From: Cesiribacter sp964504565
Lineage (GTDB): Bacteria > Bacteroidota > Bacteroidia > Cytophagales > Cyclobacteriaceae
NCBI GenBank assembly: GCA_964504565.1
Contig: CAZDEY010000003.1
Span: 255,956 to 319,955 of the forward strand
Direction: 5' to 3'
Length of the DNA stretch: 64,000 bases
In this document: in pieces, positions 16,997 through 26,048 of the stretch
Position numbering within the stretch: the first letter of the stretch is position 1
Layout of the letters: the number at the start of each line of letters is the position of its first letter
Notes under the pieces: model-generated
What the model was told of the DNA's origin: nothing
The model's database searches: none
What the model saw: only the letters and a program-made list of their open reading frames with translations
Translations under genes and position numbers: made by a program

Positions 16997-19543
16997 TTAA
17001 AACAGGTTCATTTGTTCCTTACTACCTTCCACGGTACTATTAATTAGGCGCACTTCTTTTACTTTGTTTAGATTAAGCTTGTTACCCAAGGCTCGCCAAC
17101 CCCGTACTTCACTCATAACGTCAATATCAATAAGGGTAGTTTCTTTCTTTTTAGTAGCCGGGTCAATGTAGTCTACTTCTACCTGAGGTTGTTCATCGGT
17201 GGTTACTACCAAAACCTGCGAGCTACGGGCATCGGTTATAAAATTAAATTCCTTATCCAGCGTACTGGTTTCAATTTTGAAGCGCTTTATGTAGTGTTCC
17301 TTACTATTGCCGTCGTAATAAACCGCCGATACGGTAGCTTCCGGGTTAAACTTCCCGATGTGCAGAACCTGGTCGGGTTCGTAGCGATTGGTTAAATCGT
17401 AGTTGGTAAGCTCATAGTTACCGTTCTTGTAGGCTATAAATATTCGGTCATCGCCAAAAAACGAGCCGATTGGCTTGCCGCGCCCGTCGCTATTAATTTT
17501 GCCAACGGCCTCATCGTAAAAAATTTCCAGCCCGCCCAAGGTAGACGCCCCTTCGCGCTTAAGTTGCACCTTGCGCACCGGGTATTTAGTTAAAATATTA
17601 CCGGCAGCGGTGCGGCCTTTTATATCCTGCTCAGCAAAATCATAGTCGAATACCTTAATTTTGGCCCGGCTGGCTGCGGTAAGATTAACCGTTACCACTT
17701 CGGCCTCGCCATTTGGGTTAGCCGAGAAATACAGGATTTTGGAATTTTTTGCCCCTTTGGTTACATCATATTCCCTATCGCGGGTTACGGCCGGCACTTG
17801 GAAGCGCTTAACCATACTGCGGCCGCTTTTCCCATCCACGTAAACCGCATTGTACACCATGCGCTCATCGCCTTTGCGGAAAACGCCTACGTGAATTATG
17901 TTCTTACCAACAAAGTTTTTATCCTGTATTTTGGTAACCGAATATACCCCGTCCCGGCGAAACACAATTATATCGTCAATGTCCGAGCAATCGCATACGT
18001 ACTCATCTTTCTTCAGGCCGGTACCAATAAAGCCCTCTTCCCTATTAACGTAAAGCTTGGCATTATTAGCCGCCACCTGGGCCGCCTGAATAGTATCGAA
18101 ATTACGAATTTCGGTTTTGCGCTCGCGGCCAGTGCCATACTTCTTCTTCAGGTTTTTGTAGTAGGCAATGGTAAAATCAATAATATTGGCCAGATTGTGC
18201 TCAGCATCAGCCAGCTCTTCCTCCAGCTTTCGCATTAGCTCATCAGCCTTAAAGCTATCGTACTTAGAAATTCGCTTAATTTTAATTTCAGTAAGACGAA
18301 CCAAGTCTTCCTCAATTATTTCGCGGTAGAATTCTTTTTTGAAAGGCTCCAGTCCTTTATCAATAAATTCCAGAACCTGCTCCCAAGTGGTGGCCTCCTC
18401 AATATCGCGGTAAATGCGGTTTTCAATAAAAATTTTCTCCAGTGAACTAAACAAGATCTTTTCCCGAAGTTCATCGCGCCGAATTTCCTGCTCGCGAGTC
18501 AGCAGGTCAACCGTTTGCTGCGTATTAATACGGAGAATTTCGTTCACGCTCATAAATCGTGGCTTGTCATCCACAATTACGCAGGCGTTAGGGCTAATGC
18601 TTACTTCGCAATCGGTAAAGGCGTACAGGGCATCAATTACTACATCCGGCGATTGGTTAGGAGCAATTTGCACCTCTACCTCCACATCCTGGGCGGTGTT
18701 ATCAATTACTTTTTTAACCTTAATTTTTCCTTTATCGTTGGCTTTTATAATGGATTCAATAAGATTGGTGGTGGTAGTGGCGTAGGGTATATCCTTAATT
18801 AGCAGCGTTCGCTTATCTAACTCCTCTATCTTAGCCCGAACCCTGATTTTACCTCCCCGCAAACCCTCGTTATAATCGCTAAAATCGGCCATACCGCCGG
18901 TGGGAAAATCGGGCAGAACGTTTACCTTCTTACCTCTTAAAACATCAATAGAAGCATCTATCAACTCTACAAAGTTGTGCGGAAGAATTTTGGTACTCAA
19001 GCCCACGGCTATACCTTCTACACCTTGGGCAAGTAGCAAGGGAAACTTAACCGGCAGGTTTATCGGCTCTTTTTTACGGCCGTCGTAGCTAAGTTGCCAA
19101 TTGGTAGTTTGGGGGTTATACAGTACATCCAGCGCAAACTTGCTGGGGCGGGCTTCAATATACCGGGGTGCCGCTGCCCGGTCGCCGGTACGCACATCAC
19201 CCCAGTTTCCCTGCGTATCAATTAGTATGTCCTTTTGGCCCAGATTAACAATAGCATCGGCAATGGAGGCATCGCCGTGCGGGTGGTACTGCATGGTTTG
19301 GCCAATAATATTGGCAACCTTATTATAGCGGCCATCATCCATTTCGCGCATGGCGTGCATAATTCGGCGCTGCACTGGTTTAAAGCCATCGGATATGCTG
19401 GGTACGGCCCGTTCCAGAATTACGTAGCTGCTGTAATCCAGAAACCAGCTTTTGTACATGCCGTCAACGTGGGTAACCTCGTGTATGCTTTCTTCGGAAG
19501 CCTCGCCCTGGGCTCCTATATTTTCGTTGTTCTCTTCAGCCAT
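16997..19543 (-). CDS. parC: DNA topoisomerase IV (type IIA) subunit A
   Basis: An 848-residue type IIA topoisomerase A subunit. The breakage-reunion domain begins near residue 30 (SYVILERAVPSISDGFKPVQRRI). YHPHGD lies near residue 86 and the active-site tyrosine is Y128 in AAAPRYIEA. The family LAQGVEGIAVGLSTKILPHN stretch comes next, then a long coiled region, then C-terminal beta-propeller-like blades. The C-terminus ends in a short tail (KEQMNLF) and the canonical GyrA box was not seen, which together with the adjacent parE favours topoisomerase IV over gyrase. The enzyme decatenates daughter chromosomes. It lies 37 bp downstream of parE in the same direction. Confidence 0.85.
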   Translation of the reverse strand: MAEENNENIGAQGEASEESIHEVTHVDGMYKSWFLDYSSYVILERAVPSISDGFKPVQRRIMHAMREMDDGRYNKVANIIGQTMQYHPHGDASIADAIVNLGQKDILIDTQGNWGDVRTGDRAAAPRYIEARPSKFALDVLYNPQTTNWQLSYDGRKKEPINLPVKFPLLLAQGVEGIAVGLSTKILPHNFVELIDASIDVLRGKKVNVLPDFPTGGMADFSDYNEGLRGGKIRVRAKIEELDKRTLLIKDIPYATTTTNLIESIIKANDKGKIKVKKVIDNTAQDVEVEVQIAPNQSPDVVIDALYAFTDCEVSISPNACVIVDDKPRFMSVNEILRINTQQTVDLLTREQEIRRDELREKILFSSLEKIFIENRIYRDIEEATTWEQVLEFIDKGLEPFKKEFYREIIEEDLVRLTEIKIKRISKYDSFKADELMRKLEEELADAEHNLANIIDFTIAYYKNLKKKYGTGRERKTEIRNFDTIQAAQVAANNAKLYVNREEGFIGTGLKKDEYVCDCSDIDDIIVFRRDGVYSVTKIQDKNFVGKNIIHVGVFRKGDERMVYNAVYVDGKSGRSMVKRFQVPAVTRDREYDVTKGAKNSKILYFSANPNGEAEVVTVNLTAASRAKIKVFDYDFAEQDIKGRTAAGNILTKYPVRKVQLKREGASTLGGLEIFYDEAVGKINSDGRGKPIGSFFGDDRIFIAYKNGNYELTNYDLTNRYEPDQVLHIGKFNPEATVSAVYYDGNSKEHYIKRFKIETSTLDKEFNFITDARSSQVLVVTTDEQPQVEVDYIDPATKKKETTLIDIDVMSEVRGWRALGNKLNLNKVKEVRLINSTVEGSKEQMNLF

Positions 19544-19580
19544 TGTAAGTTCTTACACCTAAATTAACCAGTCCTTAAAA

Positions 19581-21482
19581 CTAGGCTTCGGCCGTCTCAG
19601 CCACCTTTTCTTCAGACTGCTTATCCTTCACGTCCTCGTCTAAATCCTTCTCTACCCGTAGATTTTCTATAATAAATTGCTGGCGGTCGCTGCTATTTTT
19701 ACCCATATAGAAGCCTAAAAGGTTATTAACCTTAGTTTCTTTGGTTAGAATTATGGGTTCCAGGCGAATATCTTCTCCAATAAAACCCTTAAATTCATCC
19801 GGACTTATTTCACCCAACCCCTTAAAGCGGGTTATCTCCGGCTTGCCACCTAATTTATTAACCGCCGCCATTTTTTCTTCTTCGCTATAGCAGTAAAAGG
19901 TCTGCTTCTTATTTCGTACCCTGAATAGCGGGGTTTCCAGAATAAAAACGTGGCCGTTCCGTACCAGATCAGGGAAGAACTGCAGGAAAAACGTAAGCAG
20001 CAGCAAGCGAATGTGCATACCGTCTACGTCGGCATCGGTGGCAATTACAATTTTACGGTAGCGAAGCCCATCCAGCCCATCCTCAATATTAAGGGCGTGC
20101 TGAAGCAGGTTAAATTCTTCGTTTTCGTATACCACCTTTTTGGTTAAACTAAAACAGTTTAGCGGCTTACCGCGAAGCGAAAATACGGCTTGGGTAAGTA
20201 CATCGCGGCTTTTGGTTATGCTACCGCTGGCACTGTCGCCCTCGGTAATAAATATCATGGTATCGTCTGCCTCATCCTTTTTATCGCCCAAATGCACCCG
20301 GCAGTCGCGAAGTTTTTTGTTATGAAGGTTGGCCTTTTTGGCTCGTTCGTTAGCCAGCTTCTTTATACCGGCAATATCCTTACGCTCCCGCTCGCTCTGC
20401 AGTATCCGCTTTAGTAGCGCATCGGCAGTTTCCGGATGTTTGTGCAGGTAATCATCCAGCTCTTTCTTAATAAAATCATTAACAAAGGTTCGCATGGTTG
20501 GGCCGTCGGGGCCAACGTTTTGCGAACCCAGTTTGGTTTTGGTCTGACTTTCAAATACCGGTTCCTGCACGCGCACGGCAATAGCCCCTACTATAGCTTG
20601 GCGAATATCCGTAGCTTCAAACGATTTGCCGTAAAATTCCCGAATAGTTTTAACCAAGGCTTCCCGCAGAGCGGCCAAATGCGTACCGCCCTGGGTGGTA
20701 TACTGACCATTTACAAAGCTGTAGTATTCCTCGCCGTACTGGTTATTATGGGTAAGTGCCAGTTCAATATCTTCACCCTTAAGGTGAATTATGGGGTAGC
20801 GGAGGCTTTCTTCGTCGGTTTTTCGCTGTAGTAAGTCCAGCAGGCCGTTCTTGCTAAAATACTTTTTACCATTGAAGTTAATTGTAAGACCAGCGTTCAG
20901 GAAAGCGTAATTCCAAATCTGGTTCTCCAGAAACTCCGGTATGAATTTGTAATTTTTAAATATGGTAGAGTCCGGGTTAAATAGAACCTGGGTACCGTTC
21001 TTTTGGTCAGTAGCGCGTTCTTTGTGCTCTTTTTGTAGATAGCCTTGCTCAAACTCCGCTTCAACCGAGCGCCCCTCGCGAAAGCTTTGCACGTTAAAAT
21101 ACGTACTTAGCGCATTTACTGCTTTGGTACCTACCCCATTCAAACCAACCGACTTCTGAAAGGCGCCGCTATCGTACTTACCACCGGTATTAATTTTGCT
21201 TACGCAGTCCACCACTTTACCCAGCGGAATGCCCCGGCCATAGTCCCTTATTTCCACCTGATGGTCGGTAATCTTTACATCAATCTGGCGGCCGTAGCCC
21301 ATCATGTGTTCGTCAATTGAGTTATCAATAACTTCTTTCACTAACACATAAATACCATCGTCCGGCGAGGAACCGTCGCCCAACTTACCAATGTACATAC
21401 CGGGACGCAGGCGAATATGCTCGCGCCAGTCTAAGGAACGTATACTATCTTCGGTGTATTCAACTGGTTTATTAGCAGCCAT
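19581..21482 (-). CDS. parE: DNA topoisomerase IV (type IIA) subunit B
   Basis: The 633-residue product has a GHKL ATPase domain: HIRLRPGMYIGKLG (about residues 22-35), EVIDNSIDE with the catalytic Glu (about 49-57), DYGRGIPLG (about 79-87) and GLNGVGTKAVNALS (about 113-126). The switch loop QTKTKLG (about 310) and the TOPRIM domain (EGDSASG, then DADVDG) follow. The length is that of a ParE/short GyrB without the large proteobacterial insert. It supplies ATP hydrolysis to the ParC partner encoded just downstream. The last ~25 residues form a charged tail rich in Glu and Lys. The ATG at 21482 is preceded by an AT-rich palindrome in the intergenic region. Confidence 0.85.
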   Translation of the reverse strand: MAANKPVEYTEDSIRSLDWREHIRLRPGMYIGKLGDGSSPDDGIYVLVKEVIDNSIDEHMMGYGRQIDVKITDHQVEIRDYGRGIPLGKVVDCVSKINTGGKYDSGAFQKSVGLNGVGTKAVNALSTYFNVQSFREGRSVEAEFEQGYLQKEHKERATDQKNGTQVLFNPDSTIFKNYKFIPEFLENQIWNYAFLNAGLTINFNGKKYFSKNGLLDLLQRKTDEESLRYPIIHLKGEDIELALTHNNQYGEEYYSFVNGQYTTQGGTHLAALREALVKTIREFYGKSFEATDIRQAIVGAIAVRVQEPVFESQTKTKLGSQNVGPDGPTMRTFVNDFIKKELDDYLHKHPETADALLKRILQSERERKDIAGIKKLANERAKKANLHNKKLRDCRVHLGDKKDEADDTMIFITEGDSASGSITKSRDVLTQAVFSLRGKPLNCFSLTKKVVYENEEFNLLQHALNIEDGLDGLRYRKIVIATDADVDGMHIRLLLLTFFLQFFPDLVRNGHVFILETPLFRVRNKKQTFYCYSEEEKMAAVNKLGGKPEITRFKGLGEISPDEFKGFIGEDIRLEPIILTKETKVNNLLGFYMGKNSSDRQQFIIENLRVEKDLDEDVKDKQSEEKVAETAEA

Positions 21483-21569
21483 ATACGCTTTAAAATACTT
21501 TTTTAATTACTTTGGGAACTAGCAATTTACCTAATAAGTGCGGGCTAATCCAAATTTTTCAACCCTCTA

Positions 21570-21592
21570 AATTACTAAAAATTTTAGTAATT
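21570..21592. repeat. 23-bp AT-rich perfect palindrome between a membrane-protein gene and parE
   Basis: AATTACTAAAA (21570-21580) is followed by a single A and its exact inverse TTTTAGTAATT (21582-21592). It is about 90 bp upstream of the parE start and 40 bp past the stop of the preceding minus-strand gene. It could act as a weak terminator for that gene or as a protein-binding site. Low GC makes a chance origin possible. Confidence 0.5.
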
Positions 21593-21630
21593 AACCAGAA
21601 AATAAGTTCTATTTAAGCATTTGTAAAAGC

Positions 21631-22107
21631 TTACGCAGCACCTACTTTTCTTAATTTACTTAGCCTCAGAGGTAAAAGTACTAGAAGCAATAATATAGCT
21701 AACGGTCCTAAATATAGCAGTAAGGTATAATCGTTTAAGTTTAGGTCTTCTGAGTTATTTAGTAGGCCAAAAAAACCCATAACCGATATATAAAATAGGT
21801 TTATTGCCCCGGCCAGGCCCAGCAACCAGGTTGAGATTTCGGTATTCATACGCCACTTGGTTAAATCGGGCTGGTGGCGGTTATTGCGCTTTAGGGTATT
21901 GTACAGAAGGTAAAGCACAATATTGGTTAGCAGGAACACGCCCATACTTACGTAAAAAAACCAGCTTCGCAATTCTTCCTCCGAGCGAATACCCCAATTC
22001 TGCATCTGCACATTAGCCCTATCAATCAGGAAGGCATATACCAGCAGAAGCACGGTAAGAAAAAGTAGTATCGAGCTTATCCAGAGGAATTTATACAGTT
22101 TGAGCAT
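21631..22107 (-). CDS. hypothetical four-helix membrane protein
   Basis: A 158-residue protein with four predicted membrane segments at about residues 8-28, 48-68, 92-115 and 125-146, and short basic ends (LSKLRKVGAA at the C-terminus). I do not recognise a family or any catalytic motif. It lies upstream of parE in the same direction with a 148-bp gap that holds a palindrome, so cotranscription with parE is uncertain. Function unknown. Confidence 0.6.
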   Translation of the reverse strand: MLKLYKFLWISSILLFLTVLLLVYAFLIDRANVQMQNWGIRSEEELRSWFFYVSMGVFLLTNIVLYLLYNTLKRNNRHQPDLTKWRMNTEISTWLLGLAGAINLFYISVMGFFGLLNNSEDLNLNDYTLLLYLGPLAILLLLVLLPLRLSKLRKVGAA

Positions 22108-22209
22108 GCGAAATGATTTTAGAATTTAGAGGGTTTTCATAAAAATTAAGCATCTTGTAAAGAGTAACCCTTTCGGCAAAGGTAGCAAGTAAACACTAAT
22201 TTGGAATAT

Positions 22210-23442
22210 ATGGAGCTGGATCCGATAATATTGGCTATCCCGATTTATTTTGCCCTGATTGGGCTGGAACTTATAGTTCAGTTTTGGGAACGCAAGCCTA
22301 TTTACCGCCTCAACGATGCCCTAACTAATATTAGCTGCGGTATAACCCAGCAGGTTACCGGCGTATTTTTAAAAATTGGAATCTTAGCCCTATACCAATT
22401 AGTGTATCAGCATATCCGCTTTATTACTATTGAGCCCAGCCTATTAAGTTATATCGCGCTATTCATTCTAGTCGATTTCTGTTATTACTGGGCGCACCGG
22501 ATGAGCCACGAGGTTAGCTTATTCTGGGGCGGACACGTGGTGCATCACCAGAGCGAAGATTACAATTTTAGTGTAGCCCTGCGCCAGGGTTCGTTTCAGG
22601 CTATCTGGACGGCAATATTTTATTTACCACTGGCGGTTATAGGGTTCGATACCCTTAGCTTTGTTTTCATAAATGCCCTGGTAACTATTTACCAATTTTG
22701 GATTCATACCGAAAAAATTGGCAAACTTGGTCCGCTGGAATGGGTATTCAATACGCCCAGCCACCACCGGGTACACCACGGCCGAAACCCTAAATATATT
22801 GATAAGAACCACGCCGGGGTTTTTATTATCTGGGATAGAATGTTTGGAACATTCCAGGAGGAGGAAGAGCGCCCAACCTACGGCGTAACCACTCCGGTAA
22901 ATAGCTGGAACCCGGTTTGGGTAAACCTTCATTTTTACCAATTTCTGTATAATGAGGTAAAAGCCTGCCGTACTTGGGGCGATAAACTTAAAACTATAGT
23001 AAATAAGCCCGGCTGGCGCCCGGACTACCGAGGCGGCTACCTGGCCCCGCCGGAACTTACCGAGGAAAGCAAACAGAAATTTAACCCAGCCCTTAGCCCG
23101 CACCTGTTTTGGTATACCCTGCTGCAGTATATTTTTGCCCTGGCCGGTACTGCAGTTTTCTTATTTAGTATTGAAAAACTGGGCCTGGCTGAACAGGCAG
23201 CTTGTACGCTAATTATAATTGCGACGGTACTGAATTTCGGCTGGCTGATGGAAAACCGCCGGGTAGCTTGGTACGGTGAGTGGTTTAGGTTACTGGCCAC
23301 CGTAGCCTTGGTATTATGGTTGGTACAACCGGCTATTTTATCGGCAATTGGTATAGCACTTCCGGCTTATATTTTTTTATCGGCCGCCGGATTGTTGTAC
23401 ATTCGCCGCCAGACCGTTCCGAAGGTTTTGGAAACTGCCTGA
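22210..23442 (+). CDS. sterol desaturase/fatty-acid hydroxylase family membrane di-iron oxygenase
   Basis: An approximately 410-residue polytopic protein with the histidine clusters of the fatty acid hydroxylase superfamily: HRMSH (H96, H100), HVVHH (H109, H112, H113) and HHRVHH (H185-H190). These ligate a di-iron centre. Membrane helices lie before and between the boxes, and three or four further C-terminal helices follow the catalytic region. That extra C-terminal part resembles the alkylglycerol monooxygenase (TMEM195)-like subgroup, but the lipid substrate cannot be assigned. The frame also opens with TTG at 22201. The ATG at 22210 is preferred. A small lipoprotein gene follows 6 bp downstream. 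Confidence 0.85.
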   Translation: MELDPIILAIPIYFALIGLELIVQFWERKPIYRLNDALTNISCGITQQVTGVFLKIGILALYQLVYQHIRFITIEPSLLSYIALFILVDFCYYWAHRMSHEVSLFWGGHVVHHQSEDYNFSVALRQGSFQAIWTAIFYLPLAVIGFDTLSFVFINALVTIYQFWIHTEKIGKLGPLEWVFNTPSHHRVHHGRNPKYIDKNHAGVFIIWDRMFGTFQEEEERPTYGVTTPVNSWNPVWVNLHFYQFLYNEVKACRTWGDKLKTIVNKPGWRPDYRGGYLAPPELTEESKQKFNPALSPHLFWYTLLQYIFALAGTAVFLFSIEKLGLAEQAACTLIIIATVLNFGWLMENRRVAWYGEWFRLLATVALVLWLVQPAILSAIGIALPAYIFLSAAGLLYIRRQTVPKVLETA

Positions 23443-23448
23443 TTATTT

Positions 23449-23844
23449 ATGCGAAGTAAAATTGTATTGTACGCTTCTTTCTTGCTGGCGCTTTCTTGCA
23501 ACAGTAAGCCGGCTAACGTAGACATTGAGGGCTTCAATTCTTACCAGTGGAAGCGCGATAAGTATGGTTGCGGCAACCGCAGGCTTACCATGCGCGATGC
23601 GGTAGTAGCCGCCCAGGATCAGTTTACGGGTTTAACCGAAAAAGAGGTTATTTCCGTACTGGGCAAGCCCGATGGGCACGAGCTATACGGCCGGGGCCAG
23701 AAGTTTTTGGTTTACTTAACTGAGCCTAACCCCCGATGCCGGGCAAAAAACTATAATAGCAACCGACCGGAAAAGGTGCCCAGCGTGTACGTTCGCTTAG
23801 ATGCCTTAGGTAGGGCAAATGAGGTATTTATTGAGCAGTTTTAA
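23449..23844 (+). CDS. small lipoprotein with BamE/SmpA-like motif
   Basis: A 131-residue product beginning with a lipoprotein signal (LYASFLLALSC, lipid-modified Cys near residue 17). The mature region contains LTEKEVISVLGKPDG (about residues 62-76), which resembles the first helix-turn of BamE/SmpA-like domains, followed by a beta-rich part ending in VYVRLDALGRANEVFIEQ. It follows the sterol-desaturase-like gene by 6 bp and probably shares its transcript. Its last 17 bp overlap the 3' end of the convergent ROK kinase gene. The exact role is unknown. Confidence 0.65.
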   Translation: MRSKIVLYASFLLALSCNSKPANVDIEGFNSYQWKRDKYGCGNRRLTMRDAVVAAQDQFTGLTEKEVISVLGKPDGHELYGRGQKFLVYLTEPNPRCRAKNYNSNRPEKVPSVYVRLDALGRANEVFIEQF

Positions 23845-24757
23845 ACCGCTGCATAGCCATGCATAAGGCAGCCGCCCCTAAAACCCCCGCCTGATTTTCC
23901 AGAGCTGCCCGCTGCATATTCAAATCGTTAAGATAATAAGGCGTTAGGGTTTTTTTCAGCCCTTCTCTAATTCCGGGCTCCAGAAATTCGTAGGTGCTGC
24001 TTATACCTCCCCCAATATAAATATTCTTAATATCCAGCACCCTGATTAAGGACACTATTGCCTCGCCTAACAATAGGCCGGCTTTATGAAATATTGCTTT
24101 GGTTGGGGCATCGCCCTGAGAGGCAGCACTTAATAAGGCTTGGGTATTAATTTTATCGGCCTGGGCCAGCAAAGTATCATCGCCGTACTTTTTAATAGTT
24201 CGTTTAGCCATGCGGATAAAGCCTTTTTTGCCTATCAAAAATTCCAGGCGCTTGCCGCCCCGGCTAACCATATGACCAAACTCTCCGCTATTGCCGTCGC
24301 CGCCCTTTAATATATTGCCATCCAGCACTATGGCACCCCCTACTCCGGTACCCAGGGTAATAAACAAAAAATCGTCGGGTAGTTGATTGGGGCCAAAGTA
24401 TAGCTCGCCCAGGGCGGCGGCATTCGCATCGTTTTCTAAAATAAACTGGTGACGGGGAAACTTACTATGCAGATGATCCAGCAGAGGATAATCGTTAAGT
24501 TCCGGTATGTTGGGAAGTTCTATGGTATGCGACCGGTCTTTGGTTAGTGTACCGGGCAACCCTAAGCCAACCTCAGTAACGCGGGGAAATTTATCAAGAT
24601 AATGGCCGACAATATTAACCAGCTCGTTGGCAAATGACTTCTTTTTACGAAGCGTAGGGGTATGATACTTTTCGTGTATAAGAATTTCTCCGTCTTCGCG
24701 TACTACCCCACATTTTATATTAGTACCACCAACATCGATGCCTAAATATTCGCGCAT
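23828..24757 (-). CDS. ROK-family sugar kinase (probable glucokinase)
   Basis: A 309-residue cytoplasmic kinase. YLGIDVGGTNIKCGVV (residues 3-18) is the phosphate-binding segment, LENDANAAALGE (about 105-116) carries the catalytic Asp, and FITLGTGVGGAIVLDGNI (about 130-147) is the second ATP loop. After GEFGHM the usual ROK zinc motif C-x-C-G-x2-G-C-x-E is absent. RGGKRLEFLIGKKGF occupies that position, with no cysteines. ROK kinases phosphorylate glucose or related hexoses. Position beside a LacI regulator and a starch-use locus favours glucose, which would yield glucose-6-phosphate from imported starch. Specificity is an inference. Confidence 0.8.
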   Translation of the reverse strand: MREYLGIDVGGTNIKCGVVREDGEILIHEKYHTPTLRKKKSFANELVNIVGHYLDKFPRVTEVGLGLPGTLTKDRSHTIELPNIPELNDYPLLDHLHSKFPRHQFILENDANAAALGELYFGPNQLPDDFLFITLGTGVGGAIVLDGNILKGGDGNSGEFGHMVSRGGKRLEFLIGKKGFIRMAKRTIKKYGDDTLLAQADKINTQALLSAASQGDAPTKAIFHKAGLLLGEAIVSLIRVLDIKNIYIGGGISSTYEFLEPGIREGLKKTLTPYYLNDLNMQRAALENQAGVLGAAALCMAMQRFKTAQ

Positions 24758-24910
24758 ATACCTATAGAAAGTTAAAAATTAGAGCCCCCGGCCTATATCA
24801 TTTTTGACCCAAGCCCGGCAAGTTCACCAGTTAACTAAATTAATATTTAGTATATTTTATGAGGTGAGCTAATCTAAAGTAAGTTAAAAAAACAGAGCTA
24901 TACCAAACTC

Positions 24911-24918
24911 CAAACTTA
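24911..24918 (-). promoter_or_regulatory. putative minus-7 promoter box of the ROK kinase gene
   Basis: The minus strand reads TAAGTTTG, a perfect TAnnTTTG box and identical to the box ahead of susC. No clear TTG lies at the expected distance upstream. The leader to the ATG at 24757 would be about 150 nt. Confidence 0.4.
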
Positions 24919-24982
24919 GAGACGCTGGCTAAAAACTAATTGTTTGCGATAATTATAATATAAAACCAGAATTTATATCAGT

Positions 24983-24996
24983 TTCAAACGATTGCG
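24983..24996. promoter_or_regulatory. degenerate LacI-type operator-like site upstream of the ROK kinase
   Basis: TTTCAAACGATTGCG includes the near-palindromic core CAAACGATTG (one mismatched pair) with a central CG, resembling the perfect operators at 26362 and 26515. A second TTTGCG half-site lies at 24943-24948. It is about 70 bp upstream of the kinase minus-7 box. Weak evidence only. Confidence 0.3.
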
Positions 24997-25022
24997 TAAT
25001 TTTTTACTTTTTATTAAGAAAT

Positions 25023-26048
25023 TTATTCCGAAGAGCCTCGTATAATTAACTCCGTACGTAGCTCTTTCTTTTGTGTGGTCAGTGAACCTTCGCTTTTATC
25101 TTCGTCGGCAATTTGCTGTAGCAGCAGTTCGGTAGCAATGGTACCCATTTCGTAACCGGGCTGGGCCACGGTAGAAAGTGGCGGGTCTATCAGGGCGGTA
25201 AGGGGCTCATTACTAAAGCCTACCACCGCTACTTGCTCCGGAATTGAAATTCCCTTTTTCTTCAAGTACTTCATAGCTCCAATAGCCACCGGATCGTTGG
25301 CTGCAAATATGGCATCAGGCAACTTATTGGTAGCCAGAAACTTTTCCATTGCTTTTTCCCCCTCTTCAATAGTTAGCCCGCCGGCAGCAATAAGCTTTTT
25401 GTCAACCGAATGCCCGGCATCGTTTAGGGCTTTTTCGTACCCTTTCTGGCGCTTCTCGGAGATATTCAGACTGGCTGGCCCACTAAGGTGGAGTATACGG
25501 TTGCGCCCGACTTTTAGCAAATGCTGCACCGCCCGGTAAGCCCCGCCAAAATCATCAACTACCACCTCACTGGTATTCAAACCGTTAACTGTCCTATCGA
25601 AAAACACCACCGGCACTCCGCGACGGATCAGGCTCTCAAAGTGGCTGATATTGCTGGTTTCTTCGGCAACTGAAATTAACAGACCATCTACCCGGCTGCC
25701 GATGAGGGCCTGCACACTTTTTACTTCCCGCTCGTAGCTTTCCCCGCTATTGCACACCATTACCTGATAACCGGCTTTCAGGGCCACATCCTCTATACCG
25801 CTAATTACAGTGCTAAAAAAATGATGGACTATTTGAGGTACTACTACCCCTATGGTATTGGTTTTACTTTTCCGAAGGCTTAGGGCAACTGAGTTGGGCT
25901 GGTAGTCCAGCCGTTCGGCCAGTTCGCGAACTGCCTTTTTGGTAGCCGGACTAATATCGGGATGGTCCTTCAGGGCCCGGGAAACGGTGGAGGGGGAAAT
26001 TTTTAATTCGCGGGCAATATCCTTTATAGTAACCGAGGCATGTTTCAT
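25023..26048 (-). CDS. LacI-family transcriptional regulator of the starch locus
   Basis: A 341-residue regulator when started at ATG 26048. The frame is open upstream, but that extension is hydrophobic and precedes the DNA-binding domain. The helix-turn-helix lies at the N-terminus (VTIKDIARELKISPSTVSRALKDHPDIS), then the hinge helix region (AVRELAERLDYQPN), then a periplasmic-binding-protein-like effector domain (TIGVVVPQIVHHFFS; GLLISVAEET; ILHLSGP; DAIFAANDPVAIGAM; VGFSNEP). It probably binds a glucose or maltose-type ligand and the two palindromes ahead of susC, and perhaps the weaker site ahead of the ROK kinase. Whether it represses or activates is not visible from sequence. Confidence 0.85.
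   Translation of the reverse strand: MKHASVTIKDIARELKISPSTVSRALKDHPDISPATKKAVRELAERLDYQPNSVALSLRKSKTNTIGVVVPQIVHHFFSTVISGIEDVALKAGYQVMVCNSGESYEREVKSVQALIGSRVDGLLISVAEETSNISHFESLIRRGVPVVFFDRTVNGLNTSEVVVDDFGGAYRAVQHLLKVGRNRILHLSGPASLNISEKRQKGYEKALNDAGHSVDKKLIAAGGLTIEEGEKAMEKFLATNKLPDAIFAANDPVAIGAMKYLKKKGISIPEQVAVVGFSNEPLTALIDPPLSTVAQPGYEMGTIATELLLQQIADEDKSEGSLTTQKKELRTELIIRGSSE

Noticed and set aside
17798..18238. Plus-strand frame of 146 codons inside parC
   Set aside because: Antisense to a well-conserved topoisomerase domain; no own domain seen.
22624..23103. Minus-strand frame of 159 codons inside the sterol-desaturase-like gene
   Set aside because: Antisense of a gene with intact histidine clusters.
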